DNA of 64,000 nucleotides from Liopterus haemorrhoidalis (taxonomy: Eukaryota; Arthropoda; Insecta; Coleoptera; Dytiscidae), in assembly GCA_963971575.1 (NCBI GenBank), contig OZ020616.1:53861201-53925200 (forward strand). The letters are read 5' to 3'. Under the pieces are notes generated by a model. The model did no database searches. It was not told the origin of the DNA and saw nothing but the letters and a program-made list of their open reading frames with translations. Below, in pieces: positions 11,560-23,539 of this stretch; position 1 is the stretch's first letter; the number at the start of each line of letters is the position of its first letter. The translations under genes and the position numbers were made by a program.

Positions 11560-11850
11560 ACAAGAATTCAATCACTTGTCTATATATACGGTGATTTTGA
11601 ATGCATGAAACTGACTTATTGACGACATTGACTGTCCCGCTGACACTTAATGTAGCAAACTTAGTCAATTGATTATTTTTAATGGCTCACTGAGCTTAAC
11701 TTTCCGAATAATACTGCAGATTCGTTCACAGGTTGCGCGCTTATACAGTGAACCTTAAAACTTTTCATAGATTTCTAGAAACTTCCGGCTATGTTCAAAG
11801 TTCGCTGTCCGTTTCAAGGCTACTGTATTCTTTGGTATGCCTTATTCGTT
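11560..11850 (-). repeat. Partial third copy of the LTR-like block
   Basis: Repeats the second half of 11098-11545 (gacattgactgtcccgctga to gtccgtttcaagg) with divergence, giving a head-to-tail partial duplication. A TATA-like motif is again at the homologous place (near 11742). Confidence 0.45.
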
Positions 11851-11859
11851 GCGTGAGCG

Positions 11860-12850
11860 TATTAAGTGAGAAATTTCCTTGCATTTTTTTGTTTACATGG
11901 TTACCTAGGCACTGCATTTCAGGCTTACTACGAGGTAGCACGTCATACGCGAAAGCCTAATGAAAAAAAAAAAAAAAAAAACACACACTGCCGCGTCCAA
12001 TATTGCGGAGTTCATAATTAATCAGATGAAGGCTTCATACGTAACTTTTTTCGTGTATCAACTTGTGAGTGATATTAGTAAATAATGTTTCTAAATTTTC
12101 TGTTTACTTGTTGGTGCATGTTTCCTGCACCAACAAGTATCGAAAAGCGTTCTACCTGTATATTTGAAGGTAAGTCGATATTTATTCCCGATGGTCGACG
12201 CATGTTAACAAGCACCTATAAGCGCCAGCAACAATCTTTCTACGTTTACGTACCTAGTCACCTAATCAGATGTTAAAATCATAACTAGAAAATTTTTCGA
12301 ATATTCAGCAAGATTTAAGAGACCAAATTTCGGAAGAATAGTGTTGTAAGTTATATGAATAATGGGCATTAGCAACTGTCCAGAGCGGACAAAAGAGATT
12401 GGACGATGAATTTTTTCTTAGCTTTTCAAACTAAAAACTCTGTGATAAGCATATATTATAAGAGTTATTTTCTTATAGGTACTTTCTTGCTGTTTTTGTT
12501 ATAATCGATAACTGTTTTATGAAAACTTTCAACTTAATCTTACTTAGTATGCTGTGGCCTTATAAAATGAATTATCGCCATTAAAAAATGCCAATAAATT
12601 TAAGTAATAGAGAAGTTATGCACAATATAATAAAGTATGGAGGTTTTTAAGTGCTCCATGTAAAATGCAGTGGGAAATTAATGGAAAGAATTTTAAGATA
12701 ATATGCATCTATGTCCAATTATGCTGTTTTAAACAGAAAATACGCATGTGTCCTAGACATTATTAACTAATGACTGGTTGTTAAAGAATGAGTTAAATAT
12801 TTTGACTCGCGGTAGGTGTAACTCTAGTTAACAGACTTGAAACGTTGTAG
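11860..12850. other. Intergenic, nothing recognised
   Basis: Contains a poly(A) run near 11961-11980 but no gene or repeat I can name. Confidence 0.35.
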
Positions 12851-12859
12851 CAAAACACA

Positions 12860-13145
12860 TCTCAACAAGCTATGTAACAACAACTCTTTTTGTTATGTCA
12901 AAATAATAAAAATATTACTCGTTATAGGTGATTTTCCTGAATATTTATGTGCCTAATACGCATTAACGTACACGCGCACATACGCTCAAGTGAACACTTG
13001 CACAGAAATACGCGCTCCCACGCGTTTACGGGCACACACACCTACGCATTCACGCGCACCCATGCATTTGCTTAAGTCATACTTCAGCAAGCTATGTAAC
13101 ACAATCAACTTCTTTTGTTATATCAAAATATATACAATTATTCTT
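12860..13145. repeat. ~65-bp direct repeats flanking a CA/CG-rich tract
   Basis: The motif caagctatgtaacaacaac and downstream ttttgttatgtcaaaata near 12866 recurs near 13088 (offset about 221 bp). Between them, 12955-13070 is rich in alternating purine-pyrimidine acgcgcac-type sequence, which favours Z-DNA. Confidence 0.55.
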
Positions 13146-13149
13146 TGAT

Positions 13150-14605
13150 TTGTTGATTTGTTTTATATTTTCCTACATAGTTTTATTTCTCTTTGTGCTA
13201 TGCCAAAACATTATTTAGCCACCTGATGGTCTCTCTTAGAATCTGCTAGTTTATTTGCCTTGTTCTGGGATTTTTCTTTAATTTTATTTCCCATTCCCAT
13301 GGATCTACCCCAATTTAATGGTATAAAAGAGAGCCTTCAGTCTAGGCGAAGGACCATCTGCGAGATATTCTTATCGTACGTATCTCTGGAACTTTAAGGG
13401 GGACTCTGTTCATATTGTAGATTTCGCCTAACGGTAAAGTGAGGTAGCACAGAATCATAAAGCCACTTGATGCTTTTTAGTATATATTTATTTTATATAT
13501 TAAATAATTATTACAGATATTTACCAGATTTTTAACTGTCAGTTACTATCTTGCGTCTCGGTTGCAAACTCTCAGTGATTTCCCAACAGTATGACTTGTC
13601 TGGTTTGTCCTGGGTACAGAGAGCACTGAAGGAAATAAGTGTCAGTTCATATTCTAACATTTGTACATTATATTTAGATGTTACAAACTTAAATGCCACC
13701 TATCGGACATCAAAACTGTAGAAATCCAAAATAACTGTTTTCAGCATTTAGAAAAAAATTAAAATATTTCTAATTATGATGATTAAATGTCCAATTCAGC
13801 TTTCGATGTGGCATCACCACATTATTGTCAGCCTTCGTGCTGGACAGAAGGGGCTATAAAGCTGGAAGCCACTGTCCGAAGACAATTTTGTGACAAAAGC
13901 CAAATATTTGAATATAAGAATTATAATCTCAAACTAGAGTGAGATTCCTGACTGAAAAGTTCAAATAATAGGCGTGAGTTCTTATCCAGGGTTCAACATT
14001 ATGATATGTGAATTAAATTATATATTTTGGTACTTACCAACCAATAGATCAGGCATCTTTTAGTTAGTCTTGGTAGATAAACACAGTTTTTAAAGCTGAA
14101 GAGTTACACATGTAAAGGAAAAGGATAGTTTCGAAATAAGTTTAAAAATGTATTACAAATTAAGATTTACAATTAGTTTAAATTTAATGAAAAAAATAAA
14201 TGAAAATAAGATAAAAACAGGATCGAGCAAACCAGCAGATTATCGATTCAGTGTTTCTAAGAATTTAAAAATTCGAGACCTTTTCGCGAACCGAACCAAA
14301 TATTTCTGACCACTGTCTTCAGTAGACGGTCATTTATATAAAGGATCCGATAGCATTTCATGGAATTAGTCTAAACATTGTCCCAGAGTATATCAGTGTT
14401 CAAATTTATTAGACAATCATTTTCAACAAAAGTTATCTTGAACAATAATTTTGAAGTTACCTTTTGTAATTTTTTTATGATTCTCTTAGTTCCAAAATCT
14501 TTTAACTTTAATCTAACTTAAAAATCTCTAGAAATGGCAAGTCCCCAAGATGCAATGATGCACAGTGGGTGGTGTTCGGAAGTCTTAGAGGCATTATCTT
14601 GGTGG
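13150..14605. other. Intergenic, nothing assigned
   Basis: A 51-codon ORF at 13787-13942 on the plus strand is unrecognised. A tataaaag motif at 13322 lies only 17 bp from a tcagtc motif, too close for a normal TATA-initiator pair. Confidence 0.3.
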
Positions 14606-14615
14606 TGGCCTAAGA

Positions 14616-15652
14616 CAGCGTTTCTCAACCGGGGGGCCGTAAAGGCTACGTCGGGGGGCCGCGAAGTCATACAAGATCGAAACATGAAAATATAATAAAA
14701 ATGCACTCAATCTTACAAGATATAAATTTTATTCATATTTATAAATTCGAGTATCTTATATTGATATTGATAAAAATATACCTTTCACAACATAAATAAA
14801 ATAAATATTCTATTTATTTTTATACTTAATATACTAATTTTGACAACTAATTTAAACTACAGGCTATTTCAAATGTTTAAGTTGTCACTAGCTAACTTTA
14901 TAATGAGTAAATAGGCTTTTAGTAAACAAAATGATCAAAAGCTTCATTTAATCGATAAAAATGAACTAGAAAATCTAGTTCCGCTTTAACAAAAAAAAAA
15001 AAAAAAAAAACAGACTATAAGTAGACTATATCAAGGTCAAATAAATTGTATGTGTCGGTTAATGGGTTTCTCTGACAACAGTTCGCGTTGGAGGTACTTC
15101 AAGTATTTTTAAATTGTGCTTTGAAGTACGATTTGAAAGTGCAATATTTGTTATTATATATTTTTTTTAATTGCTCTCCAAACTACTGGTAACTCAAGAG
15201 TAAGAATGCGAATGTGTTTAAATTAAAATGGAAGGCACTTTGAACACTTGTAAATAAAAATACTTCACTTTCAAGTCGTTATAGGGTATATAATCGTCAT
15301 TTAAAAATATCACAGTTTTTTTTGTCAACCGTAAAAGGTATTAAAAAAATGTTTAAGGAAAAGTTGTTGAAAAGCTCCATCCAACGATATCCAATATGAC
15401 ATAAGTTCCCATTTAAAAATTCGAAATTGTCCTTGATATCATGTAATTCCGTTTTTTCCGGAAAATTTCAATACTACCATTCAATTTTGTGGATAAATTT
15501 TAGTTCAAAATTTTTGACGTATGAGCAACGTCGACTTTTCGAAACAACTCGTGTTCCCATTATCTTGATACACCCTATATATAATAGGGGGGCCGCAGAC
15601 AATATTTATATAATTTGGGGGGTCCCAGGCCATAAAAGGTTGAGAAGCACTG
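14616..15652. mobile_element. Nonautonomous hAT-superfamily element
   Basis: Ends are inverted: cagcgtttctcaaccggggg at the left and an inverted cagtgcttctcaacctttt at the right. Both sides are flanked by the identical 8-bp duplication gcctaaga (14608-14615 and 15653-15660), the size expected for hAT. The 1,037-bp interior has no transposase coding; ORFs that run across its right end are artefacts. Near the tips lie ggggggccg blocks in inverted arrangement. Movement would require a hAT transposase supplied in trans. Confidence 0.88.
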
Positions 15653-15664
15653 GCCTAAGAGATT

Positions 15665-16690
15665 CGTTACACCGGAACAAAAATTTAAATCGGCCAGGAC
15701 ACCGGGTCCAGGATCTAAAAGCGAGATATTCCGATCAAACCTGGACGTATAGTAACCTTATTTGTAGGTCTTTTCCGTCCGGCACAAAAGATGTCAATGA
15801 TGTGGATTATGCCATATTGGAAACAAGATTAAATTTATAAAAATTGAGATTATAATTTCAATATGTTGATGTTATTCTTGGTTCGCTACACCATTGCAAT
15901 CGTCCACCACCTATTTCCTGTTCAATTTTATGAATTAAATAGCATTTATTTATTACATTTAATTTTAAAAATAATGCCAGTTATAAATTTGTAAAAGCGT
16001 GCTGATTTATGACGCGTCTTCGTTATTTGTGTATTCGAGTTTCTATCCCTTTATAAAAGTCATTTAAATTCAAGGCAAATTTAATCATATTGTTTCACAT
16101 TTTTCAATGTCTACCTTAAAAAAACCTTGAACTTCTGTAACAAATCCATTCAATTTTTAACGCAACGTAATGTAATAAAAAATAAGAAATTCAAACTTCA
16201 AAAAACTGAATAGAACTTAATGATGATTTAATATGTACTTTTGAATTTTTTGGTTACACTTTTCTGTAGGCATATTTTTTAATTAGTCAATTAAAAAACC
16301 GCTTTGAATTAAAATTAACTCTCTTCTTTTAAAAGGGCGCACCAGAGATTCAATTAATTTGACACTGCTACAAATCAGAGATGATGTAGACAGATTTAAT
16401 TAAATTATTTTCTCATGTAAATAAAGATTTCGTAATTAATATTTTTTATTGATAAATATATATGAATAGCTTCGTCCCTGGAATGATTCCCTGATGATGG
16501 AGCATTCCACGGTTAGTAGACTTGGTTGCCTCACTTCGGTTGAGGGTGATGTGCAGGTGATACTGCAGCCCAAAGACTTTTATACAGCAGGCATTGGGGC
16601 ATTGATAAAGCGATGGGATAAGTGTATTAATGTTGGTGGAGACTTTGTTGAAAAATGAAACTGGTTTTTGGCTTAGTATTTCTTTGCGTA
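15665..16690. other. Intergenic, nothing recognised
   Basis: AT-rich; no defensible ORF, repeat or RNA. Confidence 0.35.
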
Positions 16691-16699
16691 TTTTTTTAA

Positions 16700-16860
16700 T
16701 AGTCTTTTGTGACTTCCCCTCGTATTATTGACTTCCCCTCGTATCTTAAAATCTATGTAAAATATATTGTTAAAACACATCGAGACCCACCTAAAGACGC
16801 AGGTGTGATAGGCCCGAAAAGATCTACATGAATTAATTCAACAATATTTTTTCTTGGTAG
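16700..16860 (-). pseudogene. Copia-type integrase core fragment
   Basis: On the minus strand the frame reads IVELIHVDLFGPITPASLGG, the integrase-core signature seen in Ty1/copia polyproteins (LIHSDLCGP-type, with the first catalytic Asp). It runs on for about 20 codons until frame loss in a 19-bp duplication at 16710-16747 (gacttcccctcgtatt twice). It joins directly to a reverse-transcriptase fragment at about 16855, in the reverse of normal order (integrase should come first). Dead fragment. Confidence 0.68.
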
Positions 16861-17495
16861 TCTATTCCTTTACTTTGTCTATAACCATTTGCCACTAATC
16901 TTGACTTAAACTTCACACCTTCTAAACTATTTTTCAATGTGTATACCCATTTGGATTTTAAAATTTGCATATTTTCAGTTTTCTGTATTATTTTCCACGT
17001 TTTAATTTTTTCTTGCGAGTTAATTTCTTCTTTCATGTTTTCAAGCCATTTTTCTTTATGTGCTCCACTTATTGCTTCTACGAAACTAGTCGGTAAATTT
17101 ATTTCATCTTTTGATAATTTGCAATAGCTTTTTAATTTTGGGTCTATTTGAAGTCTGTCTGGGTTCTTCACTGTTCTACTTGTTTTTCTTTGATTTTGCC
17201 TATTGTCTCCATTTTCATCTTCATTTTCTATATGTTCTACTTCTTCTAAATCTTGAATTTCGACTTGTTCATTTAGTTCGTTATCTCTATTTAAAGTTTC
17301 TTCGTTGTTTCTGTTTTCTTCTAAATTTTCTTCGTTAGCTCTGTTTTCTTCTCTATTTTCTTGAATTTCTTCATTATTTTCGTTAATACTTTCATTTTTA
17401 TTCAGTATTAATTTTCTTTCTTCTTTTGTGTAGTCAATATTTGGTTCTTTTATTTTAGTATCCAATAAAAAATATTGTTTTTTTACACGCGAATA
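16855..17495 (-). pseudogene. Copia-type linker and start of reverse transcriptase
   Basis: Roughly 200 codons open on the minus strand. The first 100 are extremely rich in Asn, Glu and Gln (the acidic linker between integrase and reverse transcriptase). Then come EAISGAHKEKWLENMKEE, TWKIIQ, KSKWVYTLK and KSRLVANGYRQSKGIDY, the standard N-terminal motifs of the Ty1/copia reverse transcriptase (RVT_2). The domain is cut off right after GIDYQ, before the catalytic motifs, where an integrase fragment is joined. No LTRs were identified nearby. A pol remnant without activity. Confidence 0.85.
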
Positions 17496-17499
17496 ATAT

Positions 17500-20400
17500 T
17501 GTAAATATTGTAAAAACGTATGTAAACCCAGAGGCTAATAGCCTCATAAGATGAAGATGTTCTCCCGCCAAATAGAATAATATAAAATGTCAGTATACAC
17601 TTAAATGTAGATGTGTATCTAAGAATGTAATTCGTCAGGGATTAGAATCCATACTAATAGTTTCACGCGCAGACCTTAAATCTCGTCATGATATTTATAT
17701 CGAACAGTACTCTAGTGGTAGTGCGCTTCTCTCGAGTGCTTTGTTATAAAAGATTCCGTTGTTTCTTGATTTTCAATGCTTCTTAATCCTAATTAACCTG
17801 CAATTGTTTTATTTTACTTTATTTCGTATTCTACTGACCAAAATTTACAAACTATACTATGTAGTATTCTGGGACTTACATCGACTGTTACCCATGTGAA
17901 TTTCGTTGCCCTGAATACACAATATCGCATGCTTTGTAACTCGATTTAAAATTGCCTGACCAACGCTGATTTGTAAACAACTCGAGTGAATCGACTTCAA
18001 GTTAGTTAAGATATCTTTGTTTATCTGATACTTTTGATCTCTGCTGCTAGTTTAATGCTTAAAATATCGTTATGTTGTTTATTTGTTGTCGTTATTTTCA
18101 AATCAATCAAATAACATTCGAAATTGTATTAAAAATGTTTTAACAAGTTTAGTCGGAGATATTTTTACTGGTTTTATTATTAATACATGCTACATCTTAT
18201 CTTCCTGCTTTGTTTGAAAATGTGTTACAAAAATCGGTCTAAATAGAAAAATAGGTTAGACAGGTCAAGATAAGACCTTGTATAAAAACGAAAAAGGTAT
18301 GCTAACGTAAAAATTATAATTATTATAATTAAAACACTGTATCGTTTCTTCTGTTCTTTAATTAATTCAACAAATGAATGTTTCGACAACTGTGCTGTCA
18401 TCTACAACTATACAGTAAAACAAAAATGAAACGTAAAGAATCAACAATAACGTAAAATTCTTACTATCGTATGATATCTATGTCTAAAGAACAAAAAAAT
18501 CGTTCATATGTATTTTTAAGCGTTGTTTATATTCTGTATATTTTCTGGTCAGAAATTATCACTAATACAGTTAGATATTCAAGATAATAATAAGAAAGAT
18601 AATCAGACAAAAGCAGGCCTGGAAAAAGACAGTACCAATGAAAATGGATGTCATATTTTGAGACGACTTTAAACAACGTAAATAGCATCGAATTGGATTT
18701 AAATTCGCAAAACATTGAGCAAGGAGACGCCCAAAAATATGGAAAAAGAGCAGACATTTGAAAATCGTGGTCGGAAATAAAATTTGTAGCCAACAGAGTA
18801 CGTTAGAGACTAAATATCCTATGCTTTCCAACAGAGTAACAGGAAAACAGGAACAGAGATAATTATGCGAACACTCATGGAGATTGAAACGACGTGAAAT
18901 CTAATTTTCAAAATGGTAAAATGTATAGATTTTATTTTAATGTTACCTATATCCGTATTTATTTTGTAATTTGTAATAAGATGGAAGCGGTTAAAGTTGA
19001 ATAAAATGGCGGTGATGTTTTAAAAGACTGTTGGCGTAGCCGCTGTCAGTTTGTTAGTAAATCAAGTGTATCGAACGCGAGTGCTTCTTACGAACGTCAA
19101 GTTCGTATCCGTCAAGTCAGTTAAGATGTCTTGATTGGATGTCTTTTATTTTCGATCTCGGAGTGAAGACGAGAGCTGTTTTTACATTGTATTGAACAGA
19201 GAAGAGAGCAAGATGGCATCAGTTTTCTGACCTGACGCAACTACAAAAGGAGCAGACAAGCATGATGAAAATATCCCCGCCAAAATGAACTCTTTCATCC
19301 AACGATAGAGGTCGGTGGGGTAAAGGGGATACTTGGGTACTTACTCATTCACGGAAGCTCTATTCCCTAAAGGCTTCGTAGTTCACAGCTCGCGTGTCCG
19401 CACACACAGCCAAACCTCGGGGATCTGTTTCTCTCTTTCCAAAACCTGCCAGTCAAGGCCCATTGTGCCGTCAAGTTTCACGCTCACAAATTCCCCTGGT
19501 TTTAACAAACACAGCCTAGGGAAATTTACTGTTATAGCTGAAAGCACTTTTCACATAGCATTCCTTTCACGGTCACTTCGGTAAATATCGTTACTGTTTT
19601 TATTTTAGATTGTAAACATTGTGAAAAAAATGTTTGATTTTTGAGGTGCGAAATAGGTTTCACAGGGAATTAAGTATTGTTGATACACGTTTTAGTTACA
19701 GCCACTGGGCATGGATATTTCTCTTGTATCGTGCCATTAATTTCATGAAAATTTCAAAGCAAGTTGAGTGACATTGCTTGCAGCTATACGGGATTAATCC
19801 AATAAGTGGGTCAGATGGAACTCAAATCGATTCATTACACTAAAATTTTTATCAGATAAATTGATGTTATCGCTACAAACGGTTAATTCACACCAAATTG
19901 AAAGGCCCCTTGCACATTAAACCCAAAACTAATTAAGTGTCAAACACGTAAATATATTCGAAATATTTCAACACGCATATATATTGAAAAGCGAAAATTT
20001 AATTTTATAATATTCAAAGACCATGATTGCAAAGTCTTTATTTATAGAAATCTTTTCAAACGTTCCTTGAATTTCATTCATTCAATCACTGGATAAAATT
20101 ATTCTTTAGTTTGTTTGTTCTTTCAACATTCGTTGCAGATTCTTGAAAATTGGAATTAATTTTTTATAGTTAATAATAATTTCATGATTCTGAAACTGAT
20201 TAGTCTTAATATTTAAGTAAAACTTTTGGTAGACCCTTGTTTCCTCCATCAGTGTCACATAGAATTCCCTAAAAAGGACAACCGTATTAATAAATTACTT
20301 TTAGTTCTATCACAAATAAGTAATAAGGACACATCCTTCTGATAAAAGATTATTTAATTAATTCTACCCAAGATGACAACATTGATTTCTTCTTTGACGC
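17500..20400. other. Intergenic; two weakly similar ~50-bp segments
   Basis: Segments at 17998-18050 and 19107-19165 share caagtyagttaagat and a gatctc end, spaced 1.1 kb. 19060-19600 is GC-richer than its surroundings. No protein family recognised; the 83-codon ORF at 19333-19584 has no recognisable motif. Confidence 0.3.
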
Positions 20401-20404
20401 AAAA

Positions 20405-20600
20405 GATAGACTATCGGCGACGGTCTGTGTGACGATGGTCAACTTGGTTATGGTCAACTTAGAGCAGGTAAACTCGGCGTCGGGGACTCGGCGACGGTAA
20501 ACTCGGCGTCGGGCAACTCGGTGACGGTACACGTGGTGTCGGGTAATTCGACGACGCGCAATTTGGTGACGGTCAACTTTGGAGTGGTGAGGTAATTCAG
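20405..20600. repeat. 15-bp minisatellite, left array
   Basis: Imperfect 15-bp units of the type ggcgacggtaaactc / ggcgtcgggcaactc, about 10 to 12 copies. On the minus strand the period of five codons gives a repeating TVTELPDAEFTVAE-like peptide within a 79-codon ORF, which I regard as accidental. A related array in opposite orientation is at 22805-22940. Confidence 0.7.
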
Positions 20601-21088
20601 TGCCAAAATTATTTTGGCAAGAAAATTAATGCTCTTTAAAACGAAGATCTGTCTATATATTTGTTTGCTATTCAAAGCCAAACGGAGAGACAATTTTCGC
20701 CAAATTTAGTATAGCAGGGTAAATTAATTCGAGATAGGTTTTAATGAGGGTTCCGACTTCGTCCGTTTTCTCTAGATGGCTAGCGTTTCTTATACATTTT
20801 TTTTTTGAATTTTAACTAAAAAAAAAAAAAAAAAATAACGTTAATTAATCAATAAATCCGACAATTATTGTATAGAGGAAACGAGTAAAATTTGAAAATC
20901 GATCTTCTCTTTTTACCGGTTGGTGAGCATTATTTTCCCATTTTCTTCGACCGCTTAGTGGTAGTTTTAAGTTTCTTGATATATTGCAATTTTTGCTACG
21001 GTTATTTAGGGGTTTAAATGACAATATTTTAGGGGTAGGTGAGATGGCTCTTTTTGTAGAAGTTTTTCTTCGCTGGTTAAAGGTAGTA

Positions 21089-22398
21089 CAAGGTGTCTCA
21101 AAAGAAATTTTATATTTAGTGGATCGATTAAAAAAAAAGTAAGCCGTATATAGAAAAAATGTTTATTAATTATTAAAATACACTTTTTGGGGATTTATTT
21201 CTTATAAATAATATCGTCTAAATGTAGACCCTTGCGTTCTCGGCACTCATTTAATCGAACAGTAAAATTACTTATGACGTCTCGGCAAGTGGACTCAGGG
21301 ATGGCTGCCATTTCGTGACGGATATTTTCTTTCAAATGCGCCAGTGAAGTCAGTTTATTGGCGTAAACTTTAGATTTAAGATAACCCCATAGGAAAAAGT
21401 CCATAGGGGTTAAATCTGGACTGCGTGGAGGCCAATTTATGTCACCTCTCCGGGAGATCAATTTGCCTGAGAAAATTTCACGAACACGTGGCAGAGACAT
21501 ATTGGACGTGTGTGAAGTTGCTCCGTCCTGTTGCAACCATGTTCTTTGGTTATAGCCAAGAAAGTTTTGCAGTTCAGGTACCAAGAAGTTGTCTAACATC
21601 TCCACATAACGCTCTGAATTCACTGTAATTGCACGCCTCCTTTCGTTTTCAAAAAAGTAAGGGCCGATAATTCCTCGCGTCGACATCGCAGCCCATACGG
21701 TCACTTTAGGCGAATGTACGGGTTTCTGATGTTTGCGTTTCGGATTCGTTGCACTCCTGTAGCGGCAGTTCTGCTTATTTACGTGGCCATTAAGATGAAA
21801 ATGAGCTTCATCCGAAAACAAAATGTTGGTAAACGTTGAAAATCGCTCAATCACCTGATTTACGAAATTAAGCCTCTGACTGGCATCTTGGGGCTTTAAT
21901 TCTTGCACCAATTGAATTTTGTAGGGGTGCAGCTTTAAGTCTTTGTGCATAATGCGATGTAATGATGATCTATGCACATTTAAAGCACTTGCGCGCTTCC
22001 GAATTGAAAGGTTCGGGTCGTCACGAACAGACTGATTAACATTCTCCACGTTTTCTACCGTTCTTGATGACCTAGGTCGCCCGGATTTTGATTTATCCAG
22101 CGTTGTACCAGTCTCTTCAAACTTTTAAACCCAATGTCGAATGAGAGGAATGCTTGGCGCATCATTTAAGTGGCGAAAACCTCGAATACTGCAGAATTTT
22201 CTACGCGCTACAGTCGCCGAATCACCGTTTTTGTAAAACTCTCGCACGCATAACGCGCGGTCTGCTCCCGAGAAACGCTCCATAGCGACTAAATTCCCAA
22301 GAGCCAGGCTACCGATTGACATAACCCCCGCGCCCCTCGGATACGTTGCGTTCACGCAGTAAGCTAAATAAATATAAAATTTCTTTTGAGACACCTTC
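21089..22398 (-). mobile_element. Full-length DD41D Tc1/mariner element, family 1
   Basis: 1,310 bp bounded by TA (21087-21088 and 22399-22400). Left TIR caaggtgtctcaaaagaaa; the right end is its inverted copy with one terminal mismatch. It is the only copy of this family in the window that keeps all parts, and serves as the reference for the deleted copies at 216-1121 and 9956-10756. Its transposase gene has a single premature stop. It is inserted between two inverted minisatellite arrays. Confidence 0.92.
21195..22322 (-). pseudogene. DD41D transposase with one nonsense codon
   Basis: DDE transposase that would bind the element ends and catalyse cut-and-paste at TA. The start is taken as the ATG at 22322-22320, since the upstream open frame lies in the TIR without ATG. 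375 codons follow in one frame, interrupted only by TAA at 22127-22125 (codon 66), where the sibling copy at 9956 has AAA (Lys). Order: helix-turn-helix about 20-70, GRPR motif about 80, second helix-turn-helix about 95-130, then catalytic Asp 171 (FSDEAHF), Asp 266 (QQDGATSHTS) and Asp 308 (TPMDFF). The last two are separated by 41 residues, hence DD41D (rosa-like group of Tc1/mariner). Everything else looks functional, so inactivation may be recent. Confidence 0.92.
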
Positions 22399-22612
22399 TA
22401 TTATTTTTTTGGACGTCATTAGTGTTGTTCTATGTTTTAAAATTTGTCTATCATCGTGTTAGTCAAATTTGTAAGTAAGACGTATACCAACTAGCCACCC
22501 ATGTAGGGATGATGTTCGCAAAGGCAGAAGATGCTCTTATTGACTTTATAATTAAAAAAAAAAAAAAATAGTTTTGCATTAGTTACATTTTTAGTTCACC
22601 GACGCTCAGTAG

Positions 22613-22745
22613 TAGAAAGTACTATACTAGCGTCAGCGAATCAACGCAGTTATGTCACACGACGTATTGTTTGTAACAATGCAATTGTTTGTTACGTCGT
22701 GTGACGTAACTGCTTTGATTCGCCGACACTAGTATAGTCACTTTG
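22613..22745. mobile_element. Hairpin-forming MITE-like palindrome
   Basis: Arms 22621-22666 and 22693-22738 are 46 bp and about 91% complementary, with a 26-nt loop that itself contains ttgtttgtaacaa. The arms read actatactagcgtcagcgaa outward and end in tcacacgacgta. It could be a foldback MITE; no target duplication was identified. Confidence 0.7.
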
Positions 22746-22804
22746 TGTTTTCTGGTTTTAGGTTTGCATTTGAAATATATACTTATAAAAAATATATTTT
22801 CTCG

Positions 22805-22940
22805 TCGAGTCATCGTCACCGAGTTATCATCACTGAGTTGACCATCACCGAATCAGCGTATCTAAGTTAGCGTAGCCGAATTAGCATAGCCGAATTAGCG
22901 TAGCCGAATTACCGTCGCCGAGTTACTGTCACCGAATTTA
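22805..22940. repeat. 14-15-bp minisatellite, right array
   Basis: About nine units like agccgaattagcgt and cgccgagttactgt. They are the reverse complement of the unit type at 20405-20600, so the two arrays form an inverted pair around 2.2 kb. Confidence 0.7.
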
Positions 22941-23539
22941 TCTATTCCATATATTACTATTTTAGTAGTAAAAGATGCAGGGATCATCTGACAGAATATA
23001 GGACCTATTAGTATACAAAATACTGAGTTGTTGTAGGACACCTTACACTTTTGGAATAAAACTCTTCTTCTTTTATTAGTTTCATACCTAGGTATTTGCT
23101 AATTTGTCTTTCATCCCACCTTTCAATTTCATTTCAATGCAGTTTCATTGCCAAGTTCCTTTTCACGAATTCTAAAATTAAACATTTAACTCTTAAAATA
23201 TTCCTAACATTTAACTTGATGGTTCATAAAAGGGGAGAATTCAGAATTAATCAAGGAAATCAACAAGGATCATAGCTATTATATTTGCGCATATACACAC
23301 GAATTCCACAGCGTTTAAACGATTATATGTTTGAGTGGAATTCTCCAATACAGGTTAATAAGGTACAAGACTACGAGCATTTATGCTGCAGTGCAACGGT
23401 GGAAGAGAAAAAGGAACCAATGAGAGAAAATATTCAGTGACGGGGTGGAACGAATTTATGCACAAAATAATTTTAAAATATTTAGTTACTCGAACTTTAA
23501 ACAATAAAAAGATGGCATAGTGCAAAAAGGCTTGCTTTA

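Noticed and set aside
13322..13342. TATA plus initiator promoter
   Set aside because: Spacing between tataaaag and tcagtc is only about 17 bp and no transcribed feature follows.
15427..15840. 137-codon ORF on the plus strand
   Set aside because: It runs across the right end of the hAT element and its target duplication, has no family motif and is a chance frame.
16939..17338. Plus-strand ORFs of 62-75 codons
   Set aside because: They are antisense shadows of the Asn/Glu-rich Copia linker.
17700..17760. Second tRNA-like sequence (ctctagtggtagtgcgc)
   Set aside because: A-box match is poor and there is no B box at a suitable distance.
20350..20693. Pentapeptide-repeat-like protein
   Set aside because: The period comes from the 15-bp minisatellite; the right-hand array of the same family contains stops and 14-bp units.
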